Below, in pieces: positions 1 to 7,133 of a DNA stretch of 41,186 nt; positions within the stretch are counted from its first letter, which is position 1, and each line of letters opens with the position of its first letter. Under the pieces are notes generated by a model, which did not search any database, was not told where the DNA came from, and saw only the letters and a list, made by a program, of their open reading frames with translations. The stretch lies in the NCBI RefSeq assembly GCF_023074185.1, contig NZ_JADPKY010000086.1, forward strand, positions 1 to 41,186, written 5' to 3'. The DNA is from Bradyrhizobium sp. 132. GTDB lineage: Bacteria; Pseudomonadota; Alphaproteobacteria; Rhizobiales; Xanthobacteraceae. Made by a program: the position numbers and the translations under genes.

Positions 1-97
1 CGTTGTTCGGCTCCTGCTCGAACTTCACAAGCTGATTGTCCACCGTGTCCAGGCTCTCGCCGGTTTCCGTCAAAAACTCCCGCAACAGATCATCCAT
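1..97 (-). CDS. cheA: CheA chemotaxis histidine kinase, N-terminal 32 residues (cut by window start)
   Basis: The minus strand from an ATG at 97 reads MDDLLREFLTETGESLDTVD and continues open to the window edge. This is the typical beginning of the alphaproteobacterial CheA P1/Hpt domain, which carries the phospho-accepting His further downstream (outside the window). CheA passes phosphate to CheY and CheB in chemotaxis. It is transcribed in the same direction as chpT, 195 bases away. Only the first residues are visible, so the identification rests on this short conserved stretch and on its position beside chpT. Confidence 0.72.
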   Translation of the reverse strand, partial: MDDLLREFLTETGESLDTVDNQLVKFEQEPNN

Positions 98-292
98 GAA
101 AACAGGCCTTCATACAGGGAGGGCGCGCACGTGACGTGATGCGCCATTTCGGAATGAGGCCAGCTTCACCGCAAAGCGTTTAATAATGGTTGAGTATGTG
201 CAAAAGAACGGAACCAACAAAGAGATAAGGCGCTCCGGACAAGCCGAAGCGCCTCGTAAAGATTCGATTAACGTTTGAGAGCGGCTTCGTGC

Positions 293-946
293 CTACGAAG
301 CGATTATGGTGATGGCCTCGCCTTCGTGCGCAAGCCTCACGGTGAGCCCGCAAGCCTCTGCCAGCAGCCGCGTGTAATAAGGCTGGATCGCATGCGCATC
401 CGCGGCCGGGCCGCGCTCGCCGCTCAGGAGCTCGGAGATGTTCTGCGGCAGGCGCGCATTATGTCCGGTCGCGGTGATGCGGAAGCTCATCGTCTCGCCC
501 TCGCCGATCGGGTCGATCGTCAGCGTGCCGCCGCGCGGGATCGTGTGCTGCGAAACGACCAGCATGTTGAGTAGCAGCTTGACGCGATTCTTCGGCATCA
601 GGATCCGCGGCAGATTCCAGGTGATCGAGCACTTGCCGTCCTCGATGTGGCCGCGCGCCATGGTCTGGGCATCGCCGAGATCGATCTGCGCGCCGGACGA
701 GCCGGCCGCCCCGAAGGCGAGTCGGCAGAACTGGAGGCGCGCGGAGGCGGTTTTCGCGCTCTTGCGAATCAGGTCGAGCGCGAACTCGCGGTCGTCGGGC
801 TTAGGGTTGTCGTCGAGCACTTCGAGCCCATTGACGATGGCGCCGACAGGGCTGATGAGATCGTGGCAAACCCGCGAGCACAGCAGCGCAGCGAGTTCGA
901 GCGCATCTGGAGCGGTAGCGGTGGCGGGTGACGAAGCGTCAGACAT
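293..946 (-). CDS. chpT: Histidine phosphotransferase ChpT
   Basis: The 217-residue protein begins MSDASSPATATAP; this start (946) is preferred over upstream in-frame codons because homology begins here and the upstream part is low-complexity and overlaps the divergent cysQ. The HDLISPVGAI motif near residues 28-37 is the dimerisation/His-phosphotransfer helix, with His28 the likely phospho-acceptor. The C-terminal half resembles a degenerate HATPase fold. In Caulobacter, ChpT relays phosphate from CckA to CtrA and CpdR, controlling cell cycle and motility; a similar role is inferred here. It lies next to cheA and belongs to the core chromosome, outside the island. Confidence 0.85.
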   Translation of the reverse strand: MSDASSPATATAPDALELAALLCSRVCHDLISPVGAIVNGLEVLDDNPKPDDREFALDLIRKSAKTASARLQFCRLAFGAAGSSGAQIDLGDAQTMARGHIEDGKCSITWNLPRILMPKNRVKLLLNMLVVSQHTIPRGGTLTIDPIGEGETMSFRITATGHNARLPQNISELLSGERGPAADAHAIQPYYTRLLAEACGLTVRLAHEGEAITIIAS

Positions 947-1117
947 AAAGGGTTCCTGGAATTGCACGGCGCGGACGCGGCGAATCACGCATGCTTGACG
1001 AATGCCGCGGGTTCTAACATTCGCAAGCCCGTGGCAGCTAGCTTGCGATCGGCTCGAAGCGGCCATAAAGCCGCGGCGAATCACTCGAGTAGGGATGGAA
1101 TCGCCGATGAATGAGGC

Positions 1118-1951
1118 ATGCAGGTGAAGCGGATCATCGACGGCGCGGCCGCCTCCCACCTGATGGAGCCGCTCACCGCCCTGGTGGTGAAGGCCGGCGA
1201 GGCCATCCTCGCGGTCAACCGCGCGGCGATGCGGGTCGACGGCAAGCAGGACGGCTCACCCGTGACCGAGGCCGATCTTGCCGCCGACCGCATCATCGCG
1301 GACGGCCTGGCGCAGCTTGCGGGCGATATCCCGACGCTCTCGGAAGAGCGGACCCAGCTCTCCTCGCCGCCGTTCCACGACAGTTTCTTCCTGATCGACC
1401 CGCTCGACGGCACCAAGGAGTTCGTCGCCGGACGCGACGAGTTTACCGTCAACCTTGCCCTCGTGACATCAGGCGTGCCGCTGCTGGGCATCGTCAGCGC
1501 CCCGGCGCTGGGGCTGCTCTGGCGCGGCATCGTCGGCCGTGGCGCCGAGCGGGTGAGGTTTGGCGGCGCGACCATCGGCGCGGCCGAACCGATCCATACC
1601 CGCAAGCTGCCGACGCCGGGCGAGCCCTGGATCGCGGCGGTGAGCCGCTCGCACGGCGATCCCAAAAGCGAGGCATTCATCAATGGCCGGCCCAATGCCG
1701 TGCGAAAGACGGTCGGCTCGGCCGTGAAATTCGGCCGGATCGCGGAGGGCAGCGCCGACATCTATCCCCGCTTCGGGCCAACTTGTGAGTGGGACGTCGG
1801 GGCCGGCTGCGCGGTCGTGACCGCGGCCGGCGGCAGGGTGACCGACGACAGGGGTGGCGAACTCCGCTTCGGCGAGCGGCACGATGGCGGCTTCATCATC
1901 CCGGCGTTCATCGCCTGGGGCGACCCGCAGGCGGTGGTTGCTACTGACTGA
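1118..1951 (+). CDS. cysQ: 3'(2'),5'-bisphosphate nucleotidase CysQ (inositol monophosphatase family)
   Basis: The 277-residue protein belongs to the metal-dependent inositol-phosphatase superfamily. The metal-binding motif DPLDGTKEF is at about residues 94-102, SEE at 75-77 contributes an acidic ligand, and the second signature CEWDVGAG lies in the C-terminal half. CysQ removes the 3' phosphate of PAP/PAPS, the by-product of sulfate activation. An alternative start at 1163 (MEPLTALVV) is possible since the first 15 residues are not conserved-looking. It is divergent from chpT and its end overlaps the convergent YHS-domain gene by 11 bases. Confidence 0.85.
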   Translation: MQVKRIIDGAAASHLMEPLTALVVKAGEAILAVNRAAMRVDGKQDGSPVTEADLAADRIIADGLAQLAGDIPTLSEERTQLSSPPFHDSFFLIDPLDGTKEFVAGRDEFTVNLALVTSGVPLLGIVSAPALGLLWRGIVGRGAERVRFGGATIGAAEPIHTRKLPTPGEPWIAAVSRSHGDPKSEAFINGRPNAVRKTVGSAVKFGRIAEGSADIYPRFGPTCEWDVGAGCAVVTAAGGRVTDDRGGELRFGERHDGGFIIPAFIAWGDPQAVVATD

Positions 1952-2456
1952 GCTTGTCCTGGAGGGCCGGCCAGCGCTTGCCCACCTCATGGAGGAAGCG
2001 CTCGGGATTGGCGGCGAAGGCGTCGCGATTGGATTCCCGGCTGAACAGATAAAGCCGCTGCGCCGCGATCACGAACAAGCGCGGATTGCCGGCGACGGTC
2101 ACGCCGCGGGCGATATCGACCGGATCATAGCCGCCGAACTGCGGTCCGTAGATCTCGGGATGGGCCAGGAAAGAGACCCGGTTGCCCTCGTTCCGGAACC
2201 GCCAGACAGCGTCCCAGAGGTTCGCTTCGAACTCCGCCGTGCCCTGCACGGCCGAGCCATCGACGAAATAGGCCACGGGGTCGAAGCCCTCGATCGCTAC
2301 GCCGTTGAAACGATTGACGACGATCCGCTCGGTGGTGGCCGCCCGCGCCGGCAACCCCGGACAGATGATCCAGATGCCCGACAGCAGGCAGACCAGAAGG
2401 CCGATCAAGGCAATTCCGGGGCGCAAAGGGCTGGCTTCCTGCCGTTGTGCCGTCAT
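1941..2456 (-). CDS. YHS domain-containing protein, membrane-anchored or exported
   Basis: From the ATG at 2456 the protein has 171 residues. It starts with a basic stretch, then a hydrophobic segment (about residues 14-32) ending with ARA, which may be a signal peptide or anchor. The rest carries the YHS-domain pattern: GVAIEGFDPVAYF, then an aromatic-rich region and a C-terminal NPERFLHEVGKRWPAL. YHS domains are found in metal-handling and heavy-metal ATPase proteins; the exact role of this exported version is not known. An upstream start at 2474 is in frame but would add only six residues. Convergent overlap with cysQ. Confidence 0.75.
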   Translation of the reverse strand: MTAQRQEASPLRPGIALIGLLVCLLSGIWIICPGLPARAATTERIVVNRFNGVAIEGFDPVAYFVDGSAVQGTAEFEANLWDAVWRFRNEGNRVSFLAHPEIYGPQFGGYDPVDIARGVTVAGNPRLFVIAAQRLYLFSRESNRDAFAANPERFLHEVGKRWPALQDKLSQ

Positions 2457-2565
2457 AGTTGCTGCGGATAACATCCGAGTCGAGGGGACATTCGGCGCAA
2501 CCTAGAGCCGCGCCTGTTGGCGTCAGGTTAAGGAAGCGACCGGTTTCGCTACCAGGGGTTCTTTT

Positions 2566-3171
2566 ATGACTTTCGCATCACGCCTTGCTGCGTTCGCGCT
2601 TGCCGCGATGGTCGGCTTGATCGTGCCGGCCGCCGCCCAGCAGGCGGCGCCACCCAATTTGCCGCCGCCGCAGCGGACCCAGACGCCCAGCACCTATGGG
2701 CCGGACGAACTCGTGAACGCCGGCCATCGCTTCTTCGGCAACGTCTCGCGCGGTCTTGCCTCGATCATCGAGAAGGCGGTCAGCCAATGGGGCCTGCCCA
2801 ACGGCTATATCCTCGGTGAGGAAGGCTCCGGCGCCTTCGTCGCCGGCCTGCGCTACGGCGAAGGCACGCTCTACACCAAGAACGCCGGCGATTTGCGCGT
2901 GTACTGGCAGGGCCCCTCGCTCGGCTTCGACTGGGGCGGCGACGGCGCACGCACCATGACGCTGGTCTATAATCTGCCCGCCACCAATGCGATCTATCAG
3001 CGCTTCGCCGGCCTCGACGGCTCGGCCTACATCATCGGCGGCTTCGGCATGACGGCGCTCACCGCCAACAACATCGTGCTGGTGCCGATCCGCTCGGGCC
3101 TCGGCCTGCGGCTGGGAGCCAATATCGGCTATTTGAAATTCACGCCGCGCGCGACCTGGAACCCATTCTAG
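2566..3171 (+). CDS. EipA-like cell-envelope protein (DUF1134)
   Basis: A 201-residue protein with a clear Sec signal peptide (residues 1-24, cleavage near AAAQQ). The mature part has the DUF1134 features: a Pro-rich start, then a Gly-rich beta-barrel-like region with GEEGSGAFVAGLRYGEG, WGGDGARTM and a Gly-rich tail ending with KFTPRATWNPF. DUF1134 is the family of Brucella EipA, a small periplasmic barrel needed for envelope integrity; the function here is inferred from that. It is a single core-chromosome gene, with a GC-rich hairpin about 45 bases after the stop. Confidence 0.8.
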   Translation: MTFASRLAAFALAAMVGLIVPAAAQQAAPPNLPPPQRTQTPSTYGPDELVNAGHRFFGNVSRGLASIIEKAVSQWGLPNGYILGEEGSGAFVAGLRYGEGTLYTKNAGDLRVYWQGPSLGFDWGGDGARTMTLVYNLPATNAIYQRFAGLDGSAYIIGGFGMTALTANNIVLVPIRSGLGLRLGANIGYLKFTPRATWNPF

Positions 3172-3289
3172 GTTTCCCTCCTCCGGTCCAGTTCCGGATT
3201 CACGTTAACAACAGGGCGGGGCTGGCTTTTTGCCGGCCCGCCATGCATTGTCATTGGTAAATTTTTCCTTAGCTCTGGAGTTCTGGCCC

Positions 3290-4588
3290 ATGGTCGAACC
3301 GATCATGTACCTGGCGATCGGTTTCCTGCTCTCGATGCTGTGCGGACTTGCGATCGTGCCGCTGGTGCATAACCGTGCCGTGCGCCTGACCACGCGCCGG
3401 CTCGAGGCGGCGACGCCCCTGTCGATGGCCGAGATCCAGGCCGACAAGGACCAGCTCCGCGCCGAATTCGCCGTGTCGGCGCGACGGCTCGAGATGAGCG
3501 TCGACCAACTCAAGAACAAGACCACGAGCCAGCTCGCCGAACTCGGCAAGAAGAGCGACGCCATCAACCGCATGAAGATCGAGCTCGGCGAGAAGAACGC
3601 CACGATTTTCGCGCTCGAGGCGCGCGAGAAGGCGGTGAAGGAGCAGCTCCGCGCCACCGAAGAGGAATTCAACACCAAGACCGAGGCCCTGCGCGCCGCC
3701 GAGAATGCGCTGACCGACAAGCGGGGCGAATTGGCAAAAATCAATTCCGAGCTGTCCGACCGCTCGATGATGGCCGAGAGCCGCCAGGTCGAGCTGGTCG
3801 CGGTCCGTGCGCAGATCGAAGAGCTGAAAAACCGCGTCGGCGACGCCGAGAAGGAATTTGCCGCAACGCAGACGCGGCTGACGCAGGAACGCACCGAATC
3901 CGAGACCGCCTCGCGCGAGCTTGGCGACGCCCGCGGCCGCGTCGAAAATCTGAGCCAGCGCGTCAACGAGCTCGATCGGCAGCTCATCGTGCAGGTCAAG
4001 GAAGCCGAGATGCTGGCGGGCCGCGTCACCGACCTCGAAGGCCGCCTCGCCACGCAGGGCAAGCTGCTTGCCGAGCGCGACTACGAGAATAACCAGCTCC
4101 GCCAGGCCAATGAGGGCAATGAGCGCACCGTCAAGGAGTTGCGCGTCGAGATCGCAGCGTTGAGCGGCGGCAAATCGTCGGCCGCAATGGAATCGCTCCG
4201 CGCGGAAAAGACCGCGCTGGAGGAGCAGCTCCGCACCGCCCGCGACGAGCGCGCCAAGCTCCAGCGCGACATCAACGCGATCCAGCAGCAGGCTGAGAGC
4301 TCCTGGGCGACCGAGCGGATGGAGAACGCGCTGCTGCGCGAGCGCATCAACGACATCGCAGCCGAGGTCGCAAAGCTCGCGATGCAGCTCGAAGGCCCGA
4401 ACTCGCCAATCGAGGCACTGCTTGCGGCCGAGGCCGGCCAGCCGCCGAGGCCGACGCCGCGCCCGGCCAATGACGCCGCGACCAATGGCACGGCCGCAGG
4501 CACCCTGCCCGAAGGCGGCGGAACACTCGCCGAACGCATCCGCGCGCTCCAGGCCCACGCCTCCCGCGCCCGCCAGCAGGGCGCGTAG
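3290..4588 (+). CDS. Membrane-anchored long coiled-coil protein, function unknown
   Basis: A 432-residue protein with one N-terminal membrane helix (about residues 5-26, MYLAIGFLLSMLCGLAIVPL) followed by roughly 340 residues of charged heptad-like sequence rich in Glu, Ala, Arg and Leu, interrupted only by short breaks. The C-terminus is Pro/Ala-rich and ends with a short helix. The start at 3290 puts the membrane helix directly at the N-terminus; the in-frame start at 3230 would add 20 unlikely residues. I do not know its function. A cytoplasmic rod tethered to the inner membrane is what the sequence suggests. It is the last core gene before the tRNA. Confidence 0.8.
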   Translation: MVEPIMYLAIGFLLSMLCGLAIVPLVHNRAVRLTTRRLEAATPLSMAEIQADKDQLRAEFAVSARRLEMSVDQLKNKTTSQLAELGKKSDAINRMKIELGEKNATIFALEAREKAVKEQLRATEEEFNTKTEALRAAENALTDKRGELAKINSELSDRSMMAESRQVELVAVRAQIEELKNRVGDAEKEFAATQTRLTQERTESETASRELGDARGRVENLSQRVNELDRQLIVQVKEAEMLAGRVTDLEGRLATQGKLLAERDYENNQLRQANEGNERTVKELRVEIAALSGGKSSAAMESLRAEKTALEEQLRTARDERAKLQRDINAIQQQAESSWATERMENALLRERINDIAAEVAKLAMQLEGPNSPIEALLAAEAGQPPRPTPRPANDAATNGTAAGTLPEGGGTLAERIRALQAHASRARQQGA

Positions 4589-4663
4589 GCGGCCCCAAAA
4601 CGGTCTCACTGCCGGATTGCGCCGTCTCTGGAAGGTTTTCGGGCCTTGGGGCGCCCTCAAAAC

Positions 4664-4692
4664 TTGACACCTTCGGCCCGCACTTCTAAATC
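4664..4692 (+). promoter_or_regulatory. Sigma-70 type promoter for tRNA-Val
   Basis: A perfect -35 hexamer TTGACA (4664-4669), a 17-base spacer and a -10-like TAAATC (4687-4692) lie about 52 bases before the mature tRNA 5' end. There is no other gene between, so it is assigned to the tRNA. Confidence 0.6.
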
Positions 4693-4743
4693 GCGGGCTC
4701 CAATGCGCCGGCCGGCCGAAAGTCCGGCCTGCATGATGGTCCC

Positions 4744-4818
4744 GGGTGCATAGCTCAGCGGGAGAGCGTTCCCTTCACACGGGAGAGGTCCAAGGTTCGA
4801 TCCCTTGTGCGCCCACCA
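4744..4818 (+). tRNA. tRNA-Val (anticodon CAC)
   Basis: A complete cloverleaf can be drawn: acceptor GGGTGCA/TGCGCCC with one G-U pair, D arm GCTC...GAGC, anticodon stem TTCCC/GGGAG with loop TTCACAC (anticodon CAC, reads GTG), T arm CAAGG-TTCGATC-CCTTG, discriminator A and an encoded CCA. It decodes valine. Sequence character changes immediately after the CCA, and tRNA-Val is the established integration site of the Bradyrhizobium symbiosis island; the 3' half is thus likely attL. Confidence 0.95.
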
Positions 4819-5322
4819 TTAACCTAGCTAAATCAGCCACTTAGCGGCGAGGTTCTCCAAGTATGTGCCCCAAAAAAGCGGGGGCACAATAGGGGCACGA
4901 AGCGGGCAATGATGGTGCGAGGTCTACAGAACGGCTCGGCTGGTCATCGTACGACCGTTCGATGTTCTCCCCACCCAACCAGTGTAGGCGACCTCGTTTG
5001 TCTCGACGCGCTCTTGTCCTGCGACGTTCCTGCACTGTTTCGCTCTGCCTTTAGTCCTTCTCAGGCGGTAAGCGATCACTCTGCCGAGCAGCAGGACTTC
5101 GGCTGCGTCCCTAAAGAAAAACCCGCCAGCGACGTAGGGCTGACGGGTTCTCATTTGCCCGTGCGTATCCGCGGTACTCGTCACCCATCCGCGATGGCAC
5201 ATCGTGCAGCCATAACGATCGACGTTTAGGTTATCACCGTCTCTTGCTGGCTGATGTGTTGCTCGCCTTGATGAAGGCGACGCTCGGCCAAGGTCAAGAA
5301 TGAGGGGCGGCAGCGGTCTCGC
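4819..5322. other. Island border zone without a recognisable gene
   Basis: About 500 bases directly after the tRNA. No open frame here resembles a known family. It holds an inverted repeat GTGCCCC (4865-4871) / GGGGCAC (4881-4887), a further direct copy of GGGGCAC at 4892-4898, and a terminator-like hairpin (separate entry). There is no integrase gene, which would be expected near one of the two island ends. Confidence 0.6.
5111..5148 (-). terminator. Rho-independent terminator reading on the minus strand
   Basis: A 10-bp stem ACCCGCCAGC (5121-5130) / GCTGACGGGT (5139-5148), with one mismatch and an 8-base loop, is followed on the minus strand by a run TTTTCTTT. The only candidate gene it could serve is the small minus-strand frame at 5323-5511. 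Confidence 0.6.
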
Positions 5323-5511
5323 TTACCTTCGCTCTGGCTCAAAGCGACCGAGCCGCCGTGGGCCACACCAGACTTCGATCGGTTGGTTTGCCTCCCCGGC
5401 AGAGCCAAGCTGAAGAGCTTCTTCCGCGTTGCCGCACTCGATCTCCTGCACATCGAGTGTCTTCTGCCCCAGTCGTCGAGCGTCGATCCGCGCGAAGCTA
5501 ATGACCTCCAC
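5323..5511 (-). CDS. Small hypothetical protein (62 residues)
   Basis: Reads MEVISFARIDARRLGQKTLD and ends with PIEVWCGPRRLGRFEPERR. The ending resembles the small conserved rhizobial proteins whose C-terminus runs 'EVWxGxRxLGRF', but I cannot name a family with confidence. It is followed 170 bases later by a minus-strand terminator, which supports transcription in this direction. It could also be a fragment, given the decayed surroundings. Confidence 0.35.
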   Translation of the reverse strand: MEVISFARIDARRLGQKTLDVQEIECGNAEEALQLGSAGEANQPIEVWCGPRRLGRFEPERR

Positions 5512-5580
5512 GGAAGCATCTACTCAAAGTTCATCGCGAAGTTGCGGATTGACTTCGCTCAGGTCAGTCCGCTCCGAGAG

Positions 5581-5770
5581 CTACTGCCGAATCGACTCCT
5601 GGTAAAGCTCGTGCGCTTTATAGGCTTCGAGTTCGACTTCGTCCTCGAATTCACCGCAGACGATCACGTCAATTTCGTTGCCAAGCCGGTCACTCTTGCG
5701 CTTGCGAGCGAGCTCAAGCCGGCGTGCGTGCGGGATTTTGGCGAGAACGGAAAGGCCGTCGCGCCGATCT
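5581..5770 (-). pseudogene. Possible Dabb-type (stress-responsive A/B barrel) domain fragment
   Basis: The minus strand reads SDRLGNEIDVIVCGEFEDEV followed by ELEAYKAHELYQESIRQ and a stop. The pattern of a beta-strand ending with GEFEDE-LEAY-H is typical of the Dabb ferredoxin-like barrel (PF07876), but the N-terminal half of the domain is not recognisable and translation stops before the expected last strand. It overlaps the start of the pabB remnant on the other strand. Called a fragment, with low confidence. Confidence 0.3.
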
Positions 5771-6256
5771 CCCGGCATTCCAGGGCGGCGCCGCCGGCTT
5801 TTTTGGCTACGAGCTGAACAGGACGCTGGAACGATACCGTCGGGAGGCATCGCTTGCCTCAGGCACTCCTATATCTTTACGAGGCGTGATAAGCTTGGAT
5901 TACCGCTATGACAAATGCTGGTCCTTTCTACCGGGTGGCCGGAGCAGGATCCGGTTCGCCGGCGTGAGAGAGCTCGCCGAACAGTCGAAGAATTTGTTGG
6001 GCTGGTTACAGTCTCAGCCCCCTCCTTTACACCAGGCCAGGCCGTCACGGCTGTACAACGCGTGATTGATCTGTCGGGTGACGCCTTCCAGGTCAACATT
6101 GCGCAGCGCTTCAGCGCTCGCCTGGCGAACTCGTTCGATCTGATAGCCTTCTATTGTCAGCTGCGGAAAATGAATTCGGCTCCCTTTGCCGACCTTCTTC
6201 GGTATGGCAAGCTCACCATTGCATCGAGTTCGCCCGAGCATTTCACAAAAGTTTGA
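5769..6256 (+). pseudogene. pabB-like (aminodeoxychorismate/anthranilate synthase component I) remnant
   Basis: Two plus-strand frames join to give a chorismate-binding enzyme segment. The first (from 5769) reads LPAFQGGAAGFFGYELNRTL, matching the N-terminal 'GGAxGYFGYDL' motif. After a frameshift near 5915 the second reads STGWPEQDPVRRRERA and then AVQRVIDLSGDAFQVNIAQR, FSARL and SSSPEHF, which correspond to the 'GDIFQVNLSQRF' and 'SSPERF' motifs of PabB/TrpE. The catalytic C-terminal half is missing. PabB makes aminodeoxychorismate for folate. This is a truncated and frameshifted relic. Confidence 0.72.
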
Positions 6257-6452
6257 CGCGCCGGCAGATCAGCTCAAAGGCGCGGCCGATCGCGCGAAAT
6301 GCCTGCTCACCATCGCTGAAATCGCCGCTCACCATCAGCGAAACGCGGAGGCCTTGGGAATAAAGCTCGCGAAGCGTGTCGGTATGAAAAGGCAACGTCG
6401 CCATTGCGCACAATATCTCTGTGATCCTCCACTGCATTTCCGTCGACGGCAC
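6243..6452 (-). CDS. Small hypothetical protein (69 residues), doubtful
   Basis: Reads [20 protein letters not shown] and ends with [18 protein letters not shown]. Composition is protein-like (mixed helices, few low-complexity runs), but no family is recognised. Its 3' end overlaps the end of the pabB remnant on the other strand by 14 bases. It may be the relic of a larger gene. Confidence 0.3.
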   Translation of the reverse strand: MPSTEMQWRITEILCAMATLPFHTDTLRELYSQGLRVSLMVSGDFSDGEQAFRAIGRAFELICRRVKLL

Positions 6453-7133
6453 GTCGTTTGACTGGGGCCACGCGCCGGCCCGGCCTTAATTTGCAAGTTT
6501 CTGGCCCGGTCCGCCGGGCCGGCGATGTCCCGCTGAGACGGTGGTCGTGGTGACCTCGGTCAATCGACTGGTGGCGAGCTCGCCCGCCCGCCGTTGCAGA
6601 GGATGACCCACCCGATCCGGACATCATCATGAGGCGCTTGCGATCTCGGAAAGGACCTTAACCCCGGCGACGGGCAGCTGATCGCATTGCATTTAGGTGA
6701 CGGCTAATCGACCAAGAGAACCGAGCTGGTTATCGATCCGAGTCTCTTTACACCGCATTCTGGTGCTCCAGGCAGGGAAGCGCAATCATTGGTAGGGCGC
6801 TAAGCACGGCGCCGCAGACACTTACGAAGCGATCGGCGATGGGATCTCGAACACAAATGCGCAAAACTGTTTCATTCACGATCTGAAGCATAGCCGGATC
6901 CGAGGCTATTCGGACCCGGCCATCGCAAGCGCGGCGACAAGGGCCGCGATGCTGTTTTTCAAGCGAACGGAAGTCGGGGTCTCCACGCTCCCGATCGAAT
7001 TTCAGTCGGACCCGTTGTCGATCTGTTCGAGGAGCCCGCGCGGGCTTCGAGTGCATCGAGGATTTCCTCTCGGTGATACGGTCTGCTTGATGGTGTCAGC
7101 ACAGCGACGCTCTGGCGCGAGACACTCAGGTAA
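6453..7133. other. Non-coding or fully decayed stretch
   Basis: No frame on either strand gives a recognisable protein. A perfect palindrome AGCCCGCGCGGGCT lies near 7035-7050, about 85 bases beyond the stop of the minus-strand effector-like gene, and could form a hairpin in its 3' transcript, but it has no T-run. Confidence 0.5.

Noticed and set aside
1081..1761. 226-residue minus-strand frame opposite cysQ
   Set aside because: Antisense shadow of a clearly recognised phosphatase with intact metal motifs.
3269..4660. 463-residue minus-strand frame opposite the coiled-coil gene
   Set aside because: It is a shadow frame in high-GC DNA; the plus strand has the membrane helix and heptad pattern of a real protein.
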